Of a stretch of 46,004 nt of DNA, positions 14,669 through 21,807 are shown in pieces. Under the pieces are notes generated by a model, which saw only the letters and a program-made list of their open reading frames with translations, searched no databases and was not told where the DNA came from. The stretch covers positions 31,659-77,662 of the IMG/VR virus record IMGVR_UViG_3300002231_000750, one strand, 5' to 3'. The position numbers were made by a program, and so were the translations under genes. Source of the DNA: a virus. The number at the start of each line of letters is the position of its first letter. Position 1 is the first letter of the stretch.

Positions 14669-15508
14669 ATGAAGATTAACAAAGCAATGATTACTGTAGT
14701 ATTACTGACAATTGTAGGGTTGACCGGATGTACTAAGGTCCCCACTGTACCACATGATATAGACATAGTAGAGCCCTCATGGGGTAAAGAGTACCTCAGA
14801 GACTATGACATCAAGGCCATAGGTGAGTCTAATGGCAGTAACCCTACATGGCTGCTTGATGGTAAGGTTATCGGCACAGGTTGGAGGCTTGAGGCCACCG
14901 CATGTGATAGTAACTTCACTATTGGTGAACACACATTAGAGCTTGCTACCACATTCAGTGGAGAAACATCATCAAGCTCAGTATTGATAAAGATACAGGA
15001 GCGCCCACACTGGATGAAGCTAAGTGAGGGTGAGGAAGCAGATAACATATATACACACATAGACACAGTAACTGGACTGGATTTCGAAGTAAATCGTGAG
15101 GAAAGAACTGTTACACACATTGAATCTGGTGTTATGTTCTTGAAAGATGAAGGTGATATGTATACCTTCAAGGGTGCCAGGAAGTATATTAAATACTTAA
15201 ACCAGTCCAAACACCTTGGGTATAGTAATTGGAGATTACCCAAGGCTAAAGAGCTTGCTCTATTGTTTAAGGTACACACAGTGAAAGGTGAAACTTTATA
15301 TCATCCTGTTGACCTTAAAACAATAGATGCCAGGATAGGTGGTGTGTATTGGTCATGTACTAAAGCATCAGATGGGTTAGATGGTGAAACACGCGCACAT
15401 GTATTCCAGATGTTCGATGGGAATAACGCTGTGGTAAAGGTTAGGCGTAAGCCATCATTACTCAGCAGGCCCAGGTATGTAATACCAGTACGTACATTAG
15501 AAATGTAA
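14669..15508 (+). CDS. Lipoprotein with DUF1566 (C-type-lectin-like) domain
   Basis: 279 aa. The signal peptide ends in LTIVGLTGC, a lipobox, so the protein is probably lipidated at Cys 21 and held in a membrane. Residues ~30-110 look like an Ig-like domain. Residues ~130-275 carry DUF1566 hallmarks: GYSNWRLPKAKEL, VYWSCTKA and a closing V-I-P-V-R-T-L strand. GGAG precedes ATG. Such domains are found in surface adhesins; in a phage it may alter the host surface (inference). Confidence 0.85.
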   Translation: MKINKAMITVVLLTIVGLTGCTKVPTVPHDIDIVEPSWGKEYLRDYDIKAIGESNGSNPTWLLDGKVIGTGWRLEATACDSNFTIGEHTLELATTFSGETSSSSVLIKIQERPHWMKLSEGEEADNIYTHIDTVTGLDFEVNREERTVTHIESGVMFLKDEGDMYTFKGARKYIKYLNQSKHLGYSNWRLPKAKELALLFKVHTVKGETLYHPVDLKTIDARIGGVYWSCTKASDGLDGETRAHVFQMFDGNNAVVKVRRKPSLLSRPRYVIPVRTLEM

Positions 15509-15522
15509 GGAGAAAAGCAGCA

Positions 15523-15810
15523 ATGCTTGAAAGAAACAACAAACAAGACAGAAGGCGTGCTTGGACATACCTTCAAATAATGAGGGCTGTCGAGCATAAG
15601 TGTTTTAAATGTAAACATTACAGCAAAGGAGAAACATATATGGAGTTTGATGACATGGACGAACGAGACATGATTCATGCTCTTCAAGCACTCGAAGTGT
15701 TGAAGAGGTTGGAAACGTGTGAACCATGTAAGTCTTTCAGTAAACACGGCTGTAAATATGGTTTTGCTCCACTTTACGGTTATTGTGTTAAGTTCAAACC
15801 AAAACAGTAG
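15523..15810 (+). CDS. Small zinc-binding protein
   Basis: 95 aa with paired cysteines: CFKCKHY near residue 28, then CEPCKSF, GCKYGF and GYCVKF in the C-terminal half. A helix lies between them (DERDMIHALQALEVLKRLE). Likely a structural zinc site. AAGGAGAAAAGCAGC precedes ATG. Function unknown. Confidence 0.75.
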   Translation: MLERNNKQDRRRAWTYLQIMRAVEHKCFKCKHYSKGETYMEFDDMDERDMIHALQALEVLKRLETCEPCKSFSKHGCKYGFAPLYGYCVKFKPKQ

Positions 15811-15832
15811 ACCATTACATAAACAATTAGCA

Positions 15833-15859
15833 CTGCTTCCCGGTGCTTGATATAACGGG
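15833..15859 (+). repeat. Hairpin ahead of the leader ORF
   Basis: GCTTCCCG pairs with CGGGAGC with one bulged T. A near copy of this hairpin (GCTCCC/GGGAGC followed by a GACAT) occurs at 20625-20653, also ahead of a gene leader. TTGACA (15864) with AATAAA 16 nt on is a possible promoter just after it. Confidence 0.4.
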
Positions 15860-15906
15860 AGCGTTGACATATCGCTTAATGTGTTAATAAATTATGAAAG
15901 GTGGTG

Positions 15907-15945
15907 ATGTCCACTCTTAAGAAGTTAATGACGTTAGTAAATTGA
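15907..15945 (+). CDS. Possible leader peptide (12 aa)
   Basis: ATG with AAAGGTGGTG directly upstream encodes MSTLKKLMTLVN and stops 51 nt ahead of the next gene. Two other very short ORFs behind near-identical SD leaders occur at 17952 and 21976. May be a translated leader controlling 15997-17226, or chance. Confidence 0.35.
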   Translation: MSTLKKLMTLVN

Positions 15946-15996
15946 ATAGTACGTAGTAACATTTCACTCATTAAATGAAAGAAAAGGAAAAGTAAA

Positions 15997-17226
15997 ATGA
16001 AACATGTATTGGCTATTATCGTAAGTATGATTATGGTACTCAGCACAGCAGCAAACGCTGAGATGATTGACAATGGTGACGGCACCATTACAGACACAGT
16101 AACAGAGATGGTGTGGGAAAGTAGGTCTGGGTATCTCAAATATGAGGACGCATGCGACTACTGTGATAACCTTGTCTCTGGTGGTAATGATGATTGGAGA
16201 CTACCTAACATTGAGGAGCTCGCTACACTGCCTGATTATGATTTAGGTGTAAGAGCTATTCCTTCTGTGTTTCCTGATAACTTCACAAATCTGTGGAGTA
16301 CTACTGAGGTGTATACCAACAGGTATCGTACCCTCAACAAGACAGGAAGTATCTCATGGGCTGACTCTTATGAGAAACAGATGGTTAAATGTGTGCGTGG
16401 TGAGCTCATAAGTGTATCCCCTGCTGTTGTATGGGGTATTCCAGCATTAACAACTCATACACTCAACAGCGCACGATACTACTGTGCCAATCTTGTTGAA
16501 GGTGGTAGGGATGATTGGAGACTGCCTACTATAAGTGAGTTGGTGTGGCTTATTGATTGGGATGCTATTGACGGACACAATGGCTACAATGTGTGGTCAG
16601 GTACTTTGTCAGGCCCGGCTGGTAATGCGTGGCGAGTATCATTCAGAGATGGTTCTGTGATATCAAACACCTTGATTAACGAAGCTGAGGTGCGTTGTGT
16701 ATGTGAGGGTGAGGTTGAGATTGAAGAAACCCCTGAGCCTGAACCTGTTGATGTTAGAACTCTTATAGATGAAGCTGGGTTGGCGCTTGATGGCAACGGT
16801 AGCATTCATGCTTACCCAAACACCCTTAATCACCACAGCTTGAGGTATGCTAGGTTTCTTAATAAGAAGGCTGGCATTAAAACCAAGGACATCACGGTAC
16901 CTGTACTGATTAGTGGTTATGTTGTAGATAAGCTGGCTGCGTTAGTCTACGGTGAAGGTGTGGTAGATGCGTACTTCCTCATGAATGAGAAGCGGTTTGA
17001 CATTGAGCCTGACTTCGAAGGAAACTATGAGGGAGTAGTTGATATTGTCGGACCTCATAAGATGAAGGATTGGATTGGTCTTAGCTGGGAGCTTGAGTTA
17101 CATTCGGTAGACCCTGAAGGTACTGACGCAGTGGTAGATGTCACAACCATATCTGTTCAGAACTTCAAGGATAAACCGTGGAAAGCTGAGAAAAAAGCTA
17201 AGAAAGGTAAGAAGTGTAAGAAATAA
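15997..17226 (+). CDS. Secreted protein with two DUF1566 domains and a shared C-terminal domain
   Basis: 409 aa. Signal peptide at 1-21 (MKHVLAIIVSMIMVLSTAANA). First DUF1566 domain at ~25-135 (IDNGDGTITDTVTEMVW, DDWRLPNIEEL, NLWSTTEVY, KCVRG), second at ~140-235 (DDWRLPTISEL, VWSGTLSG, VRCVCEG). Residues ~250-395 repeat the domain of 14127-14645. The end is a lysine-rich tail (KAEKKAKKGKKCKK). Together with 14127 and 14669 it forms a cluster of exported lectin-like proteins, probably acting at the host envelope. Confidence 0.9.
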   Translation: MKHVLAIIVSMIMVLSTAANAEMIDNGDGTITDTVTEMVWESRSGYLKYEDACDYCDNLVSGGNDDWRLPNIEELATLPDYDLGVRAIPSVFPDNFTNLWSTTEVYTNRYRTLNKTGSISWADSYEKQMVKCVRGELISVSPAVVWGIPALTTHTLNSARYYCANLVEGGRDDWRLPTISELVWLIDWDAIDGHNGYNVWSGTLSGPAGNAWRVSFRDGSVISNTLINEAEVRCVCEGEVEIEETPEPEPVDVRTLIDEAGLALDGNGSIHAYPNTLNHHSLRYARFLNKKAGIKTKDITVPVLISGYVVDKLAALVYGEGVVDAYFLMNEKRFDIEPDFEGNYEGVVDIVGPHKMKDWIGLSWELELHSVDPEGTDAVVDVTTISVQNFKDKPWKAEKKAKKGKKCKK

Positions 17227-17247
17227 CACACAGTAGGTGGTTACACC

Positions 17248-17277
17248 AGGCAGGTTGAGGTAGGGCCTCGGCCTGCC
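17248..17277 (+). ncRNA. Long hairpin after the DUF1566 gene
   Basis: GGCAGGTTGAGG pairs over 12 bp (two G-U) with CCTCGGCCTGCC around TAGGG. It begins about 22 nt after the stop. The following 17278-17460 has no gene but a long-range CTGGCCCT/AGGGCCAG pairing, so the whole spacer 17227-17465 may be a structured RNA leader of the next gene. Confidence 0.5.
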
Positions 17278-17481
17278 AAATGTAGTCATCTTCTCTCAAG
17301 TCTGCTGGCCCTGCTAACTGAACATTCTCCGAGGTAGTAGGAAAGAAGGGTTCGAGGGGTGCCTATCCGTAACAAGGGCCAGAAATCCCCTCAGTCTCAC
17401 ATAAAGTCAGCCTCCACGTGGCGTGAGGTGGGTAATTCGAATGACGATGATTTAAATAAACAATGAAAGGAGGTGATTCTT

Positions 17482-17829
17482 ATTACAGATAGAGAGAGGC
17501 ATTTTGAACCCATCACTATAAAGGCTTTATCAATCACTGTAGCGGTGCTTTCTGGCGGAACATACACTGCTGTTGGTAAAAAATACAATGTTACATCTGT
17601 ATGGGTGGGTATGGTGACATGTCGAGTATTTAGTAGAGTATTACCAACAGTGTACCAGGAGGTAATAAAAACTACTAAGCCTGGGGCAAAGAAAACAAAA
17701 GCACTTAGACAATTCAAAAACAGATTCTTACAGAGGATAAGTGAGATTGGTGTTGATGGATTATATAAGAAAGCTGGTAAAGACGTGCTTTACATTGGTG
17801 ATGAGTACATCAAAAAACCTCGAAAATAG
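17482..17829 (+). CDS. HTH DNA-binding-like protein (probable ATT start)
   Basis: 115 aa from ATT 17482. The GTG at 17473 in this frame lies inside the SD itself (AAAGGAGG, 17466-17473) and cannot be the start. ATT sits exactly 8 nt after the SD, the same spacing that gives ATG at 17952 and 21976 behind the same leader sequence. Residues ~15-45 look like a helix-turn-helix (GGTYTAVGKKYNVTSVWVGM), followed by a basic C-terminal helix. Likely a regulator. Confidence 0.7.
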   Translation: MTDRERHFEPITIKALSITVAVLSGGTYTAVGKKYNVTSVWVGMVTCRVFSRVLPTVYQEVIKTTKPGAKKTKALRQFKNRFLQRISEIGVDGLYKKAGKDVLYIGDEYIKKPRK

Positions 17830-17839
17830 AGTTGGCGCA

Positions 17840-17853
17840 AAATTCCAGCGCGG
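17840..17853 (+). repeat. AAATTCCAGCGCGG repeat, copy 1
   Basis: Exact 14-nt match to 25471-25484. Both lie shortly after the last gene of a segment. Here GCGC/GCGC and GGCC/GGCC form short stems around it. Confidence 0.4.
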
Positions 17854-17951
17854 CCCCCTGACGGCCTAAGTGCCTTATTTCACTCTATTACCCACCCGCT
17901 CATCATGGTCACGGTATCCATGGAGAGCTAAACTAAAAGGAGGTGATGCTT

Positions 17952-17969
17952 ATGGGCACCACGGCGTGA
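17952..17969 (+). CDS. Mini-ORF MGTTA behind a perfect SD
   Basis: AAAGGAGGTGATGCTT leads directly into ATG; the ORF is only five codons plus TGA. The structured tandem element 18023-18178 follows, then the 18198 gene. The pattern resembles a leader peptide or a ribosome loading site. Confidence 0.3.
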   Translation: MGTTA

Positions 17970-18022
17970 TACCACCCACCGACATGGTGACACACTCACA
18001 GGGTATGGTACCCTGTACTGGA

Positions 18023-18087
18023 GTGGCACCGCTTGTCACGACGAGTTCACCACACGATCGGTGCGATTTTGGTTTACACCCGTGACC
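18023..18087 (+). ncRNA. CACGACGAR leader element, tandem copy 1
   Basis: GTGGCA (18023) pairs with TGTCAC (18034-18039) and is followed at once by GACGAGTT, then a CACC/GGTG hairpin and GCGATTTTGGTTTACACCC. Copy 2 follows at 18091. Related elements are at 18962-19002 and 20841-20888, each ahead of a gene. Confidence 0.6.
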
Positions 18088-18090
18088 TGT

Positions 18091-18178
18091 GGATGGATAC
18101 CAACTGAACTGTTGGCTACCCCCATCTCGACGAGTTTCTCGCACTAGCGGTGCGATTTTGATTTTAACCCGTAACATG
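18091..18178 (+). ncRNA. CACGACGAR leader element, tandem copy 2
   Basis: GATGG/CCATC stem enclosing a CCAAC/GTTGG hairpin, then TCGACGAGTTT, a TCGCAC/GTGCGA hairpin and GCGATTTTGATTTTAACCC. From CGACGAG on it is clearly similar to copy 1 over about 50 nt. It ends 20 nt ahead of the 18198 start. Confidence 0.6.
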
Positions 18179-18197
18179 AACGAAGGAGATTGTAATT

Positions 18198-18518
18198 ATG
18201 ACCCAGATAGCGAACACATCCCGATTTATCAAGAAGAAGTACGCAAAGGCGGTTTTCACCGCACCCCAGGTAGCTACGTACATGGGTATTACACATGGAT
18301 ACCCAAAGGCCAGCACAATTAACGATGTGTCAAGGCTTTTCCACAAACGGGCAATAAAGAAAGAGGATGAGGTTAACTTGGTACGTAAAGCCTTTTATGT
18401 ACAGAAGAACGGCAAACCTATCTTCACGTTCCTCTACTGTATGAGAGGTAATGCTACTGAAATGTTCAAGAAGGTTAAACACAAACCAGTACCAAAGGGT
18501 AAAGGGAGGGGAAAGTAA
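18198..18518 (+). CDS. Hypothetical basic protein, possible winged helix
   Basis: 106 aa, K/R-rich. FTAPQVATYMGITHGYPKAS is compatible with an HTH, followed by a strand pair (KAFYVQKNGKPIFTFLYC) and a basic tail (KPVPKGKGRGK). AAGGAG lies 9 nt before ATG. Its leader carries the tandem CACGACGAR elements. Likely nucleic-acid binding (inference). Confidence 0.75.
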   Translation: MTQIANTSRFIKKKYAKAVFTAPQVATYMGITHGYPKASTINDVSRLFHKRAIKKEDEVNLVRKAFYVQKNGKPIFTFLYCMRGNATEMFKKVKHKPVPKGKGRGK

Positions 18519-18520
18519 AA

Positions 18521-18697
18521 ATGACATATACTAAATTAACTAGGGACGCGGCTGCTTTCCTAAAACCAGGTGAAGACTTATATTCATGTAATGATTGCGG
18601 CGCTCTTGGTAAAAATACTTCAGAGATAATACACTATGACACCTGTGTTTCTGGAGACAGTGAGAAGTGGGAAAAGTTTTACAGTGAGGAAGACTGA
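18521..18697 (+). CDS. Small C2HC zinc-finger protein
   Basis: 58 aa, starting 3 nt after the previous stop with AGGGGAAAG as SD. YSCNDCGALG, then H and C 14-18 residues later (IIHYDTC), give a possible C-x2-C-x14-H-x3-C zinc site. Ends in TGA, showing TGA is a normal stop here. Confidence 0.65.
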   Translation: MTYTKLTRDAAAFLKPGEDLYSCNDCGALGKNTSEIIHYDTCVSGDSEKWEKFYSEED

Positions 18698-18702
18698 TAC
18701 AC

Positions 18703-18795
18703 CACCTACAAGACTCAGGCTTGTACTTAGCTGAGTCTTGGTGGGGGAGTATGAGCATAAACTTCTCAGCACACCTACCATGTGGAATGGTGGGT
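18703..18795 (+). ncRNA. Double hairpin after the C2HC gene
   Basis: CAAGACTCAG/CTGAGTCTTG (18709-18740, extended by a bulged 4-bp lower stem), then ACCTACCAT/ATGGTGGGT around GTGGA (18773-18795). The placement just after a stop matches the 11987/12684/21696 elements although the sequence differs. Confidence 0.5.
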
Positions 18796-18902
18796 ATATG
18801 CGTAACCTATAACCCCAAAAGAAGGAAATAACCTAATTGTACTACCTAAGCTACTGTACATGTTGTTCAACACTTTCAGGCTCAATCTCAGTAGGTAGAC
18901 AT

Positions 18903-19035
18903 CTTTCCCACCAACAAGTGTTATTGGTGGCCTCTGTCACAGTTTGGCAGGACACAGGAGTGTGGCACTCATGTTGAGGCTGTCATGGACTGTCACGACG
19001 AGTTTTTACATACATTGAATAGGCACATCTAAACA
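18903..19035 (+). ncRNA. Structured leader with CACGACGAR element
   Basis: A chain of hairpins: CCACCAA/TTGGTGG (18909-18931), CCT-TGTC/GACA-AGG, GAGTG/CACTC, then GTGGCA (18962)/TGTCAC (18991) followed by GACGAGTTTT. TTGAATAGGCACAT downstream resembles TTGAATAAGCACAT at 20877. It leads into the 19057 gene. Confidence 0.5.
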
Positions 19036-19056
19036 CATTTATGAAAGGAGGAGTTT

Positions 19057-19353
19057 ATGAAAGAGTTTTGGAAAAAGAAAGTAGAATGTTACAAGAACCG
19101 CGACCCTGAACAAGTTATTATTAACGGCGAACATTACTTTGCTAGACCTGACAATGATGGCCCTGGCCCAAGAGGGCATGGTGGTAGAGAATTTATCATC
19201 ACCTTCCATGATGGAAGAGTAATAACAACCAAGAACCTGTGGAACCAGGGCACTATAGACTGTCCTGAGGCCAGAGCAATACTTCAGGATAATGCTGTGT
19301 GGGGTCCTTACCCAGAACCTGAACCATTCGACCCGGACGCAATACCGTTCTAA
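19057..19353 (+). CDS. Hypothetical protein
   Basis: 98 aa. The centre (ARPDNDGPGPRGHGGREFII, then TFHDGRVITTKNLW) is glycine-rich followed by beta strands and looks like a small beta-barrel; the end is proline and acid-rich (YPEPEPFDPDAIPF). AAAGGAGGAG precedes ATG. No family named. Confidence 0.8.
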   Translation: MKEFWKKKVECYKNRDPEQVIINGEHYFARPDNDGPGPRGHGGREFIITFHDGRVITTKNLWNQGTIDCPEARAILQDNAVWGPYPEPEPFDPDAIPF

Positions 19354-19366
19354 CTCTAACTGCCTT

Positions 19367-19389
19367 GGCACAGGGCGTTGTACTGTGCC
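19367..19389 (+). ncRNA. Hairpin A of the double-hairpin family, copy 3
   Basis: GGCACAG and CTGTGCC around GGCGTTGTA, 14 nt after the stop. Its loop is identical to copy 1. The alternative GCCT/GGGC pairing is also kept. Hairpin B is missing; an SD follows directly. Confidence 0.6.
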
Positions 19390-19410
19390 TGAAAAAAGAA
19401 GGAGGTAGCC

Positions 19411-19503
19411 ATGTTAAAGCACAGATGCGTAAATCAAAGAGTCGAAAAAACTTCTTTGATTATAAAGTGGCCCTGTGTTTATAACATCACACAAACGTGG
19501 TAA
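19411..19503 (+). CDS. Possible tiny protein (30 aa)
   Basis: AAGGAGGTAGCC precedes ATG. MLKHRCVNQRVEKTSLII then KWPCVYNITQTW. No known motif; the good SD is the main support. Confidence 0.4.
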   Translation: MLKHRCVNQRVEKTSLIIKWPCVYNITQTW

Positions 19504-19567
19504 TCCTAAGCTTGGATTCGTAGCTAAATCATATAAACTTTAACCCTTAACATGAAAGGAAGTATTT

Positions 19568-20104
19568 ATGGACACTTATTTAACACACGTATTACCACTT
19601 ACTGTAATAAGCCAACACACAGTGTACAAACCTGCTACTAATAAAGAAACAGAACCAATCAGAGGAGCACGTGCTAGTCTCATTGTCTATGCTAATTTTG
19701 GATTGTTAATAGCTTCTAAGGAAGGCAGTAGAAGCGTTGGTACTTTTTCACCTTTGGACGGAACCCATGATGGACCGCACAACCCATGTAGGGATAGTTT
19801 TATGCTTTACGCCTTCACCCCACTTGGGGTAGATATAGGCGCCGCTGAATATCTATCGAGCTTAGAGATGCGTCAGACGTTTTATACCAGCGTAAGAATT
19901 AGAACAACAAGAACTCTCATTGATGGTAAGCCAAAACTTAAACTTTTCTACATCCTTGATTACAATGAAAACAATGCTGCTATGACAAAAGAAGATTATA
20001 TAAAGTCAATCAGGCATAACAGCCCGCTCCGTGACATACCAATTCCTAAGGATAGAGATAACACACCATCAGATAAAGTTCTTAAAGCATTTTATAACAT
20101 ATAA
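19568..20104 (+). CDS. Protein related to the 296-aa SSB-like protein
   Basis: 178 aa. MDTYLT at the start and the pattern TFYTSVRIRTTRTLI, then KLFYILDY and a helix (TKEDYIKSIRHN) match MDNYLT, TFRAELRVRTKREFI and IMAGIRHYAWDG of 24406-25296. The strand pattern is compatible with an OB-fold single-strand DNA-binding core, without the long C-terminal tail of its paralogue. AAAGGAAG precedes ATG. Confidence 0.75.
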   Translation: MDTYLTHVLPLTVISQHTVYKPATNKETEPIRGARASLIVYANFGLLIASKEGSRSVGTFSPLDGTHDGPHNPCRDSFMLYAFTPLGVDIGAAEYLSSLEMRQTFYTSVRIRTTRTLIDGKPKLKLFYILDYNENNAAMTKEDYIKSIRHNSPLRDIPIPKDRDNTPSDKVLKAFYNI

Positions 20105-20133
20105 CACACACGGCATGAAAGGGGGTGATTAAA

Positions 20134-20271
20134 ATGGGGTGGAACTTAATATGGCAGATTCCACTAGGCATCGCTGTGTACCTTATTGTTGTACTGCCCT
20201 TCGCATCTATGTTAGGTAGTATTATACATAAAGGTAATAAAGATATTATTGAACACATCGATGAAGATTAA
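20134..20271 (+). CDS. Small single-pass membrane protein
   Basis: 45 aa: MGWNLIWQIPLGIAVYLIVV then an acidic cytoplasmic-type tail ending HIDED. AAAGGGGGTG precedes ATG. Function unknown. Confidence 0.65.
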   Translation: MGWNLIWQIPLGIAVYLIVVLPFASMLGSIIHKGNKDIIEHIDED

Positions 20272-20914
20272 TCTCACTTATGGGGGCTTGACTGTGTGTT
20301 GAGCCTCATGGGAGGGTTTAGCCTGACCCTTAACTCCTGCTATTCTGGCAGGGCAATCTCTACAAGAAGGAGATGGTTAAAAGTGCCGACAATTACCTCT
20401 GAGCTGTTGTTGTATTATTATTAGTGTTGTTGAAGCTAAGTCGGTACACACCACTTAACCAAAATTAGGGCATACTAAGTAAGCGAGGTACATAATTATG
20501 TGTAGGATTGATTGTGGAAGTCAGGTACAATGCTTATACTTGACCGCACCACAACATCTTTCTTCGTTATAAGAATTGATTCAACATAATAATTATCTGG
20601 CTTTTTATGTAATAGATGGGTACGGCTCCCAGTTTTTGACCCTTGACGGGAGCAAGTAGACATAGTTCGACTTGAGTAGTTAAGAGGAATGATAATGCCA
20701 AAAGGTGTGTTTAAGGCGTTAAGTAGTGGTTCTTCTCGGATTAGTTTGGCTTTTAACCTAAGCGAAGTTTCACACACAGTTGGTGTGTGGAACCCACTTG
20801 TCGGGAGACAGGCCTCTGCCAGGTGGATGACCACAGGACGGTGGCAGTCAGTGCCACGACGAATTTTAACGGTGCTTTGAATAAGCACATACATTAACTT
20901 TATAGGAGGTAAAA
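20272..20914 (+). ncRNA. Long structured leader of the 20915 gene
   Basis: 643 nt without a convincing gene but with many stems: GTGCCGAC/GTCGGTAC (20383-20447), GCTCCC/GGGAGC (20625-20653), GTTTCACACAC/GTGTGTGGAAC (20766-20792), CCACTTG/CAGGTGG (20795-20826), GTGGCA/TGCCAC (20841-20857) followed by GACGAATTTT, and GTGCTT/AAGCAC (20872-20888). A strong SD (ATAGGAGG) follows. The last part is the CACGACGAR element. Confidence 0.5.
20383..20424 (+). CDS. Possible 12-13 aa leader peptide with its start inside a stem
   Basis: GTG with AAGGAGATGG upstream encodes MPTITSELLLYYY. The GTG is the first base triplet of the 8-bp stem GTGCCGAC/GTCGGTAC closing at 20447, so ribosome entry and folding would compete. 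Speculative. Confidence 0.25.
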   Translation: MPTITSELLLYYY

Positions 20915-21364
20915 ATGAGATTAACGGACAGAGTATTAGCAGTGGGTGGAACAGTAAAGAACATTGAGAATGGTTGGCAGTTGCTGACCATACCACATCC
21001 ATTCAAACACAAGGAGGATTTTACGATTCGGTACAAGGAGACTGTAGAAGCTCCTACAGGACAGCCTGCTCACCCACGTCATAAATTCAATCAGTACCTG
21101 CCGGCGATAGAAACTTATCTTAAAATTAGGGGCTATTCTCCCAATCAGGAGACTATCAAGAAGAACGGTTGGGTGAAGTGTAAACACACATTCTGCCGCA
21201 AGTACCTCAACACGAACCCGAAGACTGGAAAACCGGTGAATGGGTTATACTGTTCAGACTTCTGCCGCATTAGAGCATCATTACTTAGAAAAGCTAAGAA
21301 GAATACAGCAACCAAGAAGGTAGCCACTAAGAAAACAGCTGCCAAGAACAAGAAAAGGGGGTAA
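20915..21364 (+). CDS. Zinc-finger protein with histone-like basic tail
   Basis: 149 aa. Residues ~85-118 carry C-x4-C and C-x3-C pairs (CKHTFCRKYL, GLYCSDFCRIRAS). The last 25 residues are repeats of K, A and T (KKNTATKKVATKKTAAKNKK), like histone H1 tails, a hallmark of sequence-independent DNA binding. AGGAGG precedes ATG. It may bind phage or host DNA (inference). Confidence 0.8.
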   Translation: MRLTDRVLAVGGTVKNIENGWQLLTIPHPFKHKEDFTIRYKETVEAPTGQPAHPRHKFNQYLPAIETYLKIRGYSPNQETIKKNGWVKCKHTFCRKYLNTNPKTGKPVNGLYCSDFCRIRASLLRKAKKNTATKKVATKKTAAKNKKRG

Positions 21365-21367
21365 ACT

Positions 21368-21685
21368 ATGAATCAAGAGACAAGGGTAAAGAACTTAAAA
21401 GATTTATGGAATGAGTTCTGTACAAGAGCTAACCGTAACAACAGGAAGAAGTTGTTACATCTTCGTAAGGTGTATAATGACTCTACTGCGCCAGAGGGTG
21501 TCCGGACGTATGATTTGTGGGAACAGAACCCCAACACTGGTTCGGACTGGGCATTCAAAGCGCAAGGTGGGATGGCTATTGTGTGGGTGTATGACGAGAA
21601 CCACAAATACGTAGGCCGTTTCATCAATGGACAAACCTATACCAACCTCGTACAAAACGCCAACATAACTACCAACCTTCAGTAG
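21368..21685 (+). CDS. Hypothetical protein
   Basis: 105 aa, starting 3 nt after the previous stop with AAAGGGGGT as SD. Basic helical N-terminus, then a beta domain (DWAFKAQGGMAIVWVYDENH, then YVGRFINGQTYTNLV). No family recognised. A double-hairpin element follows 10 nt after the stop. Confidence 0.8.
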   Translation: MNQETRVKNLKDLWNEFCTRANRNNRKKLLHLRKVYNDSTAPEGVRTYDLWEQNPNTGSDWAFKAQGGMAIVWVYDENHKYVGRFINGQTYTNLVQNANITTNLQ

Positions 21686-21695
21686 AAAACGGTAT

Positions 21696-21759
21696 GGCAT
21701 CAACCCCCAGTTCGGTGCCCACCTATAAACCCTGTGAGCTATGTTCGCAGGTTTATAAG
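21696..21759 (+). ncRNA. Double-hairpin intergenic element, copy 4 (divergent)
   Basis: Hairpin A: GGCATC/GGTGCC (21696-21719). Hairpin B: TATAAACCCTGTGAGC, TAT, GTTCGCAGGTTTATA (21724-21757), 15-16 bp with G-U pairs. It keeps the CCTATAA...TTATAAG frame of copies 1 and 2 with a different core. A run of eight T follows 13 nt later, so this copy could terminate. Confidence 0.6.
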
Positions 21760-21807
21760 TGTATTATAATATTTTTTTTCAAATCGTTTTTCTTCCAGAA
21801 ACTGGAC

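Noticed and set aside
14669-17226. Diversity-generating retroelement acting on the C-type-lectin-like DUF1566 genes
   Set aside because: No reverse transcriptase or template/variable repeat pair is visible in the window.
17340-17370. T-loop-like GGTTCGAGG suggesting a tRNA
   Set aside because: The flanking bases do not form a T stem and no acceptor, D or anticodon arm fits.
20695-20880. 63-aa plus-strand ORF (MIMPKGVFKALSSG...)
   Set aside because: It coincides with a chain of good hairpins and the CACGACGAR element, has only a weak SD and no protein-like pattern; treated as leader RNA.
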